Below, piece by piece: positions 57,390 through 64,000 of a stretch of DNA of 64,000 bases. The DNA is taken from the NCBI GenBank assembly GCA_032622095.1, contig CP136061.1, forward strand, positions 215,976,373 to 216,040,372. Direction: 5' to 3'. The notes below the pieces were generated by a model. It saw nothing but the letters and a program-made list of their open reading frames with translations. It ran no database searches and was not told where the DNA came from. Within the stretch, counting starts at the first letter, position 1. Every line of letters begins with the position of its first letter. The position numbers were made by a program, and so were the translations under genes. The DNA comes from Siphonodentalium dalli. Lineage: Eukaryota > Mollusca > Scaphopoda > Gadilida > Siphonodentaliidae.

Positions 57390-59282
57390 GACTATATATA
57401 ACTTTGTTGGATATCGGCGAATTGAACAATCTTATAAATGCTAGTGAATCTCCTCTCGCCATCCATGACGCACACGACCCCAAATGTGATTTAATTCATC
57501 ATATCATTAGAGAAGAACGTGCATGAATTTGGTGGAATCAGGCTAAATATATTTGTATCAAATTTGGTGCAACTCCCCTCATGCATGACTTGAACCGCGC
57601 CACTTTTGTCATATTTAAACCGCGTCTATTAGACTCATGCATGCATTATATAATGGAGATGATTACATATAAGTTTTGTGGTAATCGGCAACTAAACAAA
57701 TTCTTATCATAGTTATTACCCCCCCCCCATCTCTGACCCAAACGGCACCAATTTCGCGTCTATAAATCACACGTGAATATTCCTCGTATCACGGAGAAGA
57801 ATAATATATCAATTTGGTCGAAATCTGTGCTAAAATAGCCCCTCCCCTGACACCATTGCAACAACGTCACTTTAGAAAATTTTAACCCGCACCATTATCT
57901 TACTCGTAAAAAGTTACCCCTGTTAGACCGCCTTGGTGCCATCTCGATTGTACCCTTAAAGTTATATCTAGAACACAGACAGATATTGCAAATATTTGAT
58001 TCATTGTATCATTTGAGAAGAACGTGTATGAGTTTGATGGTAATTGGCACTAAACATATTTTTATAAGTTTTTGGTGACCCTCCCGTCCCTATTTCGGAC
58101 TCAAGCGGCGCCACTTTTGACATCATTAAACCACACACGTAGACTCATTATAGAGATGAATATATATAAAATTTATGAAAATTGGCGAGTATACAAATTC
58201 GTATAAAATTTAGGGCCACCATTGCATATCTCTCACCCAAACGGCACCAATTTGACGCATTTAAACCACACGATTAGATTATTCGTATCACGGAGAAGAA
58301 ATATATATCAATCAGGTGGAAATCGGCGCTAAACATATTGTTTATCAATGTTTGTGTCCCTCTCACCCTCTAGGCACCCCTGACTCGAATGGCCCCACTT
58401 TTGATATCTTTAAATCACACAATTAGACTCCTGATATCATGGAGATTATTATTTGTAAGTTTGGTGCTAATCCGCGACTAAACAATTTTTTATCAAATTT
58501 AGTGCCCACCACCCCACCCCATCTCTCACCAAAGCAGCACCAATATGACGTCTTTAAATTCACACGATTAGATTCCTCATATCATGGATAAGAATGTGTA
58601 TCAATTTGGTGGAAATTGGCGCTAAAAATATTGTGTATCAATTTTGGTGCCCCTCTCCCTTTCAGTGCACATCTGACTCGAATGACGCCACTTTTGACAG
58701 CTTTAAGCCACGCCATTAGATACCTCATACCATGGGGATGAAGTTGTATAAGTTTCGTGGCAATCGGCGACTAAACCAATTCTTATCAATTTAGTACCCC
58801 CCCCCCCAATCTCTCATCCAAACGACACCATTTGGCGTCTTTAAATCACACAATAGAGTCCTTTTATCATGGAGAAGATCTCAGACGAATGTGCATCAAT
58901 TTGGTGGAATTTGGCGCTAAAATAATTTTGATCAATTTTGGTGCCCCTCTCCTCTTTCCGGGCATCCCTGACGCGAACGGCGAGACTTCTGACTTATTTA
59001 AACCACACCATTAGATTCCTCATATTATGGGGATGATTATATATAAGTTTGGTGGCAATCGGCGACAATTTTTTTTCTGCCCCTCCCCCTTTTCTGCCCC
59101 TGATAACAACGGCGTCACTTTAGAAAATTCTAACCCTCGCCATTATCTTTCTCGTTAAAAGTTACCCCTATTAGACCCCTTTTGTGCCATCTAGGTGGTC
59201 CCCTGTTAATTTCTATAGAACACAGACAGACAGACAGGCAGGCAGACATACATTCGCAAATATAGATATAGATAGTATAGTT
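57390..59282. repeat. alternating ~146 bp repeats (293 bp dimers) with duplicated end module
   Basis: AATCGGCG-type anchors lie at about 58180, 58325, 58473, 58616, 58764, 58910 and 59058. Two subtypes alternate: one with GGCGCTAAA...TTTTGGTGCCCCTCTCC, the other with GGCGACTAAACAA...CCATCTCTCACCCAAACGG. An end module (GTCACTTTAGAAAATT, AAAAGTTACCCCT, GTGCCATCT, GAACACAGACAGA) is present at about 57838-57990 and again at 59081-59282. Confidence 0.8.
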
Positions 59283-59672
59283 AAGGTATTTTAATAATTT
59301 GTTTATGCTTACGTGTATTCCTGGAATAATTTCATATAGTACTTGTTTCCAGCCAATTTGAGTATTCGTGTGAGTCCAGCTTAGCTTCAATCTGTCTAGT
59401 TGTCAAATGACCCTATAACATATCTGTACCGGTTTCTGAAAATCATTTACTTATATCCCAGTACCAAGAAGGAAATAATAACTGGGATTTCCACACTGAT
59501 TGCAGTGACGCCGCGCACTGACGCGCATTCAATTGTTATTTTTGGAATTTCCAATAAATGAGATATTTATTACTTCGTGAAATCGAAATCGAGTTTATGT
59601 TCTAAATTTAGTATTGGGGAAAACCCAAAGAGAACAACGCATTTACACAGACTAAAATAGGAAACGTATTTG
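59283..59672. other. no feature recognised
   Basis: Unique spacer between two tandem-core elements. Confidence 0.5.
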
Positions 59673-61877
59673 TATGTGTACCCATACCATGTATGGTACA
59701 CATAATGCTGCATGTTTATGATGACACACTCCTCGCCTGTATAGTTTTTTTGGTATCGATCGGTTGATCAGTTGAGAAATTATTAACACTTTGCATCCAC
59801 ACATAGTCATGAGCTATCCGATGCTGTAACCAAAGTATTTTTTGTCCGATTGTGTTCATATTTGATATGTAGGTTTATGATGACACACACCTCACCTCTA
59901 TTGTTTTTGGTATCGAATGGTTGATCGGTTTAGAAAATAATTAACCCTGCACACAAATGCTATCTGATGCATCTAAGTCAAACAATTTTCTTCTGATCTG
60001 CCTCATATTTCTTACCTAGGTCTTTTTAGCACATTCTTCATCTGTATGGATTTTGGTAGGCCTCTTGTTTAGTTAACCCTTTCCACTCTTGTTTTAAAAT
60101 AGAATTAATCCAAGCCAGGATGACTTAAATATTTTTCATCTGATCAGCACCAAATTGGGTACATATAGTCCTCACAGAAATACAGATCAAGTTCGAGTTT
60201 TGGTTTGATCCGCTATATTTTAACAGAGTTATGGCCATTTATATAATTCAAGTAACCGATAATATAATAAATACATGTTTGCCAGTGTGAGCTAGAGAAC
60301 TTCTCATCACACAGAGCCTGTCTTATTGGTTTTAGTTTTGTTCAGCTGGACACTAGATATATAGATAAATAGCACATGGCTAGGTGAGTCTGTTGTAAAA
60401 AAAATGTCAAGTATAAATAATGGATGGCTCTCTATTAGTTTTCTGCCCAATATTAAGTTAACCCCTTTGTTGAAACAAGTTCATTAGTTAATGTACACTC
60501 AATAAGACACCTATTCCAAAAGAATACATTGGAATGGTCCATTGTTTATTTGTAGGGATGTTTTACAGACATTGCTGTTTATAGACATTGTTGTTTACAG
60601 ACACTGTATCTTAGAACTAAATTAACCCACCCATTCCGTAGTTCCATCATATGATGTCATTGAAAATATCCACACATATCGTCTTCTGATGTTTTTCACC
60701 TGATAATTCTCCTATTCTATGTCCAGGTTGATGGTGATCCACTTTTCACTTGCATGTGTATTGGGATTAAAATTAACCCATTCCATAGACACATGATATA
60801 CGATAGACAGATATTAAAGGTGGATTATATCTTTGTAAACATGTATTATATAGTTACCAGGGTATAAAATATTAGATTTGAATCGAAGACTCCTGTCCGG
60901 AAATGCTTCTATCGATTAATATTAATTTTATTTCGAATATTTTCTGGTCTAAAAAGGTGTGTTTGTTCAGCTAACGAACTGTTTAACAGAGACCAGAAAT
61001 TATATTGTGCAATTTTGTCACAAATAGATGTTAATTATACTCGTTATCGCTTATATCGTTGAAACAAAACAATACAAACAACCAATATGTGACATTTGAC
61101 ATTCGTTGCGTAGCCGTGGGAACAGCCCAGTGCTCTATATCGCAATAAGGTCTCATCCGAATGGTCGGTTCTAAAAATAGTAACATAAATGGGCCCGATT
61201 TTATATTCGAAATAAAATCAATATTAATTGATAGAAGCTTTTCCGGACATAGGTCTTCAGTTCATATCTATTATTTTATACCCACGCAACTATTTAAAAT
61301 TTGTTATTTAAAGAGATAATCCATCTTTAATATATTATCACTTTCACCTTGAGGCAGGTTCAGTAAGGATTTCTATAAGCCACCAATTGAATATTCATCA
61401 TTTGAGGAAATATCTTATTTTGAAATTCCCTCAATTGCATTTGGGCTGCAGGATAATAATGCTGCTGTTATTCTTGAGGCTGACTTATTGGTCAAATATT
61501 TTTCATCCGATCACTTTTATAATCTCATTCAGGTTGATCATGACACATTCTTCACCTGTATAGATATTGGTATTGATTGAATGGTTTTGAAAATATTTAC
61601 CCTACATTTAATAATATTTCGGCTGTTTACAGACATTGTATCTTTCCAATGATCAGCTTAGAATGAAATTAACCATAGATATTCTGTATGCGATCCTATT
61701 ATGTTTATATGTGCAAGTTGCCAAATAAGTCTGATTCCACTAGAGAACTATTAATTAATAGTAAGCTGTGAATTATTGAAAGTCTTGCACTCATGAAAAG
61801 GTTGGTGTAAAGGTTTATGAAAATAGCTAATCACTATCGCCAAGGTATGGGTTAAACATCTGCCGATCGTGATCGGC
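59673..61877. mobile_element. Helentron/pearl-like element, copy B
   Basis: Left palindrome TATGTGTACCCATACC / GGTACACATA (59673-59704), diverged ~160 bp units (GATGACACAC...CTCGCCTGTATAG at 59718, 59877 and later), a CAGAGTTATGGCCATTTAT block at 60228, and the same right end as copy A: ATCGCCAAGGTATGGGTTAA plus hairpin GCCGATCGTGATCGGC (61862-61877). A TTAA MITE is nested at 60814-61330. Confidence 0.6.
60814..61330. mobile_element. TTAA MITE, AGGTGGATTAT ends
   Basis: 517 bp with TTAA at both ends. Left AGGTGGATTATATCTTTG, right AAAGAGATAATCCATCT; subterminal inverted blocks TCCTGTCCGGAAA/TTTTCCGGACATAGG and TTTATTTCGAATATT/ATATTCGAAATAAA. Nested in the element at 59673-61877. Confidence 0.8.
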
Positions 61878-62382
61878 CTCTCGTTTTTACAGGCCATTGG
61901 TATAGGATTACTTATAAACAAAATACTTAATCCGAGGAGTGATTAGATCTTATTTAATGTCTAATCCCAACCACAGGGGACACACGTATAAGATCACTAT
62001 ATTAATCAACATATATATTAAGACGAGATTGGTCTCGAGTACTAACAAATAAGTAATTTTTTTTAATTGATCTGTATTGGATTAATCGAAAATAAATATT
62101 GACTAACTGAAGTTTTTAAAGATTGCGTGTACATGTAGTAACATGGTTATGTTTTAAAACGTTTATAACGTTGCTAGGAAGCATTGTTTACTCGAAATCC
62201 ACATGACTCGTGTTCAGTGGGATATTTATAAATTTGCGATAAACAGTTTGGGTTCTAAATAAACTTGGGGGGAAAACCCAGACACGTAGCGATCATGCAC
62301 AATAATCTATCCAGATCACCCGCACGACCAAGTACGTGGTCCTGAATACTTTGCTACTATACCTGGTCGGTGTCAACCCTTT
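61878..62382. other. no feature recognised
   Basis: Unique AT-rich spacer after the copy B hairpin. Confidence 0.5.
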
Positions 62383-62602
62383 ATTCCGAAACTCCGAAGT
62401 TCCAATACTCCACTCGAAGATCCCATATTACGAAGGTCCGATGCTCCGAAGGACCCATATTACGAAGGACCAATATTCCGAAGACCCAATACTCAGAAGG
62501 TCCGATACTTCAAATGTCAGATTATCCGAAGGTTCGATACTACGCAGGCCCAATAGTCAGATAATACGAAGGTCCGATACTCCGAAGGTCAGATTATTAT
62601 AA
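62383..62602. repeat. degenerate ~16 bp minisatellite
   Basis: Many copies of GAAGGTCCGATACTCC and variants (GAAGGACCCATATTAC, GAAGGACCAATATTCC). Overlapping open frames of 64-88 codons simply follow the period. Confidence 0.8.
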
Positions 62603-63088
62603 GGGCTGTCAATTGATATGCGTATGTAAATTTAATTATCTTAAATATATCGCATGCAGGTATTTGTACATGTATGTCTTTAAATTCACAGAAAATGATT
62701 TCCGACAGATATCACCTTTCTTGGCGCCAAAGTACACCTAAAATATCCCTGAGGCGACAGAGTTTTCTGAAAAACAAGATGGTGGATAAGCACCTAATAT
62801 GAATTTCACATGGGGTCACTGACCTAATATAGGTTCATATACCGTCACTATTTATCGACGCTGATTGGCTAATCGCAAGAGCGGACAAAATAAACAAGAA
62901 AACCATAGTCAGAAATGGTAACGCGCTCAAGATCATATATTATATACCCATGATTGTAATTATAGAATCTTTTTCATTTCTCTTAATTGTAATTGGCGTA
63001 ACTTATACAAACCAAAAATCAACATTATTGACATAATGTAAACGCTAATAAACGAAATTGAAATTCTCAACTACACCTTTTACCGGGG
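62603..63088. other. no feature recognised
   Basis: CACCTAATATGAATTTCA and GACCTAATATAGGTTCATA form a weak repeat near 62790-62840; otherwise nothing. Confidence 0.5.
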
Positions 63089-63134
63089 TCGGCCTCGGGG
63101 TCGCACTACAGATCGGCCTCGGGGTCGCACTACA
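63089..63134. repeat. 24-bp tandem pair
   Basis: TCGGCCTCGGGGTCGCACTA occurs twice, 24 bp apart; related to GTACTGCGACCCCGAG near 53521. Confidence 0.8.
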
Positions 63135-63216
63135 ACTTTTAATGTGTCCCAATAATTAACATTCTATAAATATAGAACCCCCATGCGTTATGGCATTAGT
63201 ATACACGCGGCGCGCG

Positions 63217-63218
<2 letters not shown>

Positions 63219-63257
<39 letters not shown>
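63219..63257. repeat. (AT)n microsatellite
   Basis: About 19 AT units directly before the element at 63258. Confidence 0.95.
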
Positions 63258-63258
<1 letters not shown>

Positions 63259-63410
63259 TAGAAGGTGACCCGACTTCGTCCGGGCTTTGACCTTGAATTG
63301 TCCATTTTGAAGGTCAAGGTCAAGTGGGGTCACGATTTGACCAGTCCAAAACACTGCCCGGACAAAAGTACCCGACAAACGTGCCCGTCGAAATCTATCC
63401 GGTTTTACCC
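63258..63410. mobile_element. one-unit copy of the 56165 tandem-core element
   Basis: AAGGTGACCCGACTTCGTCC, TTTGACCTTGAATTG, AGTCCAAAACACTGCCC, CCGGTTTTACCCGG. It ends abruptly where the SINE array begins. Confidence 0.75.
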
Positions 63411-64000
63411 GGAAGCAATGAACACTCATACTGAGTCCGTGCCTCTAAATATATATACGCCAGTACCAGTAATCGTATGGTCACAGATGCAATTTCGGAG
63501 GAAGTGCATTGACATGTTTCCAGAATGGCAGATCAAGAATTTCGAAGGTAGTGGGTTCGAACCCATGTTCAGACTGATACGCTTCCTAACTCTCGGTGAA
63601 AGGGCTTCCTTTTTAAGGATGTCCCCGTAGCCGAGGTGGTTAGGTCGTGGATAAGATCATCACAGTCTGGGCTAGACGAGGTTGGCGCGGGTTCGAACCC
63701 CGTCATGGATGAAAATCGGGACCGGTTTTCAAGCTTGATTTGGTTTGAGGAACATCTTAATATACCATTCCGATCGACACATGGCCATTTCGATAAGAAA
63801 TGAGAATTTGTTCACGCAAATATGAAGCAATGAACACTCATACTGAGTCCGTGCCTCCATAACTCTGAAATATATATACGCCAGTACCAGTAATCGTATG
63901 GTCACAGATGCAATTTCGGAGGAAGTGCATTGACATGTTTCCAGAATGGCAGATCAAGAATTTCGAAGGTAGTGGGTTCGAACCCATGTTCAGACTGATA
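63411..64000 (+). mobile_element. tRNA-derived SINE in ~421 bp tandem array, cut by window edge
   Basis: 63412-63579 and 63824-64000 are direct copies (ATGAAGCAATGAACACTCAT ... AAGGTAGTGGGTTCGAACCC), shifted 412-421 bp with a 9-bp indel. Between them lies a tRNA-like head with A-box TAGCCGAGGTGG (63628-63639) and B-box GGTTCGAACCC (63690-63700), the internal RNA polymerase III promoter. Each unit carries a second GGGTTCGAACCC (near 63551). The body also occurs alone at 2550. Confidence 0.75.
63620..63710 (+). promoter_or_regulatory. pol III internal promoter (A and B boxes) of the SINE
   Basis: A-box TAGCCGAGGTGG and B-box GGTTCGAACCC about 50 bp apart, the spacing of a type 2 promoter. The sequence does not fold into a full cloverleaf, so it is not a functional tRNA. 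Confidence 0.65.

Noticed and set aside
62336-62602. 88- and 64-codon overlapping frames
   Set aside because: Two frames of one degenerate 16-bp minisatellite.

Overview
The window looks like AT-rich nuclear DNA from a marine invertebrate, most probably a mollusc (bivalve-like). Three things point there. The one clear gene is a GIMAP/AIG1-type GTPase, a family strongly expanded in molluscs. A repeat unit carrying an 'AGAGTTATGGCCCTTT'-type block recurs across the window. Several elements have a pearl/Helentron-like build: a tandem ~145-175 bp core, a microsatellite-like stretch and a 3' hairpin. There is no operon-like packing, no rRNA and no intact tRNA. The organism call is inference from families and repeats, not from a database match.

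Coding content is very low. I support one intact protein gene, a 297-codon single-exon GIMAP-like GTPase on the minus strand at 49077-49970. I also see a decayed non-LTR retrotransposon 3' end (about 54290-54740, minus strand) and a probable decayed reverse-transcriptase fragment at 17212-17398 (minus) inside a 4.8 kb inverted-repeat-bounded block (14071-18871). Most other open frames are by-products of repeats whose period is a multiple of three, or of palindromes.

The rest is a dense, layered mosaic of small non-autonomous elements. (1) A palindromic TA-flanked MITE (CAGTAATGCCC ends, Tc1/mariner-like) occurs in 11 copies, two of which bracket the GIMAP gene. (2) Several TTAA-flanked families (piggyBac-like target site) are present, with ends AGGCCCACTT, AGGTACTCAATCCGATC, CCCTTTCATGAC, CCCTTTACCCAACA, CTCTTTCACTGCC and AGGTGGATTAT. 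(3) A roughly 70-nt near-perfect hairpin module (GCCAATGCATTCTCTTATAT...) is carried inside at least three families with unrelated ends. (4) A 'gaggtccccagagggtgaattta' double-hairpin family has four to five copies. (5) Pearl/Helentron-like tandem-core elements lie at 43815-44770, 51525-53320, 57390-59282, 21820-22991 and 59673-61877. (6) A tRNA-derived SINE forms the start of a ~421 bp tandem array that runs off the right edge.

Layout: 1-14 kb holds scattered MITEs, foldbacks and a 48-bp minisatellite grown inside a TTAA MITE. 14-19.2 kb is the large inverted-repeat block with higher GC. 19-35 kb is mostly unremarkable AT-rich DNA with TTAA and MITE insertions. 35-48 kb is dense in nested elements, including a 1.7 kb TIR element at 45246-46958. 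48-50.4 kb is the GIMAP locus. 50.5-64 kb is dominated by tandem-core elements, a LINE tail and SINE repeats. The repeats show insertion order: TTAA and TA elements sit inside older tandem-core repeats at exact TTAA or TA sites.
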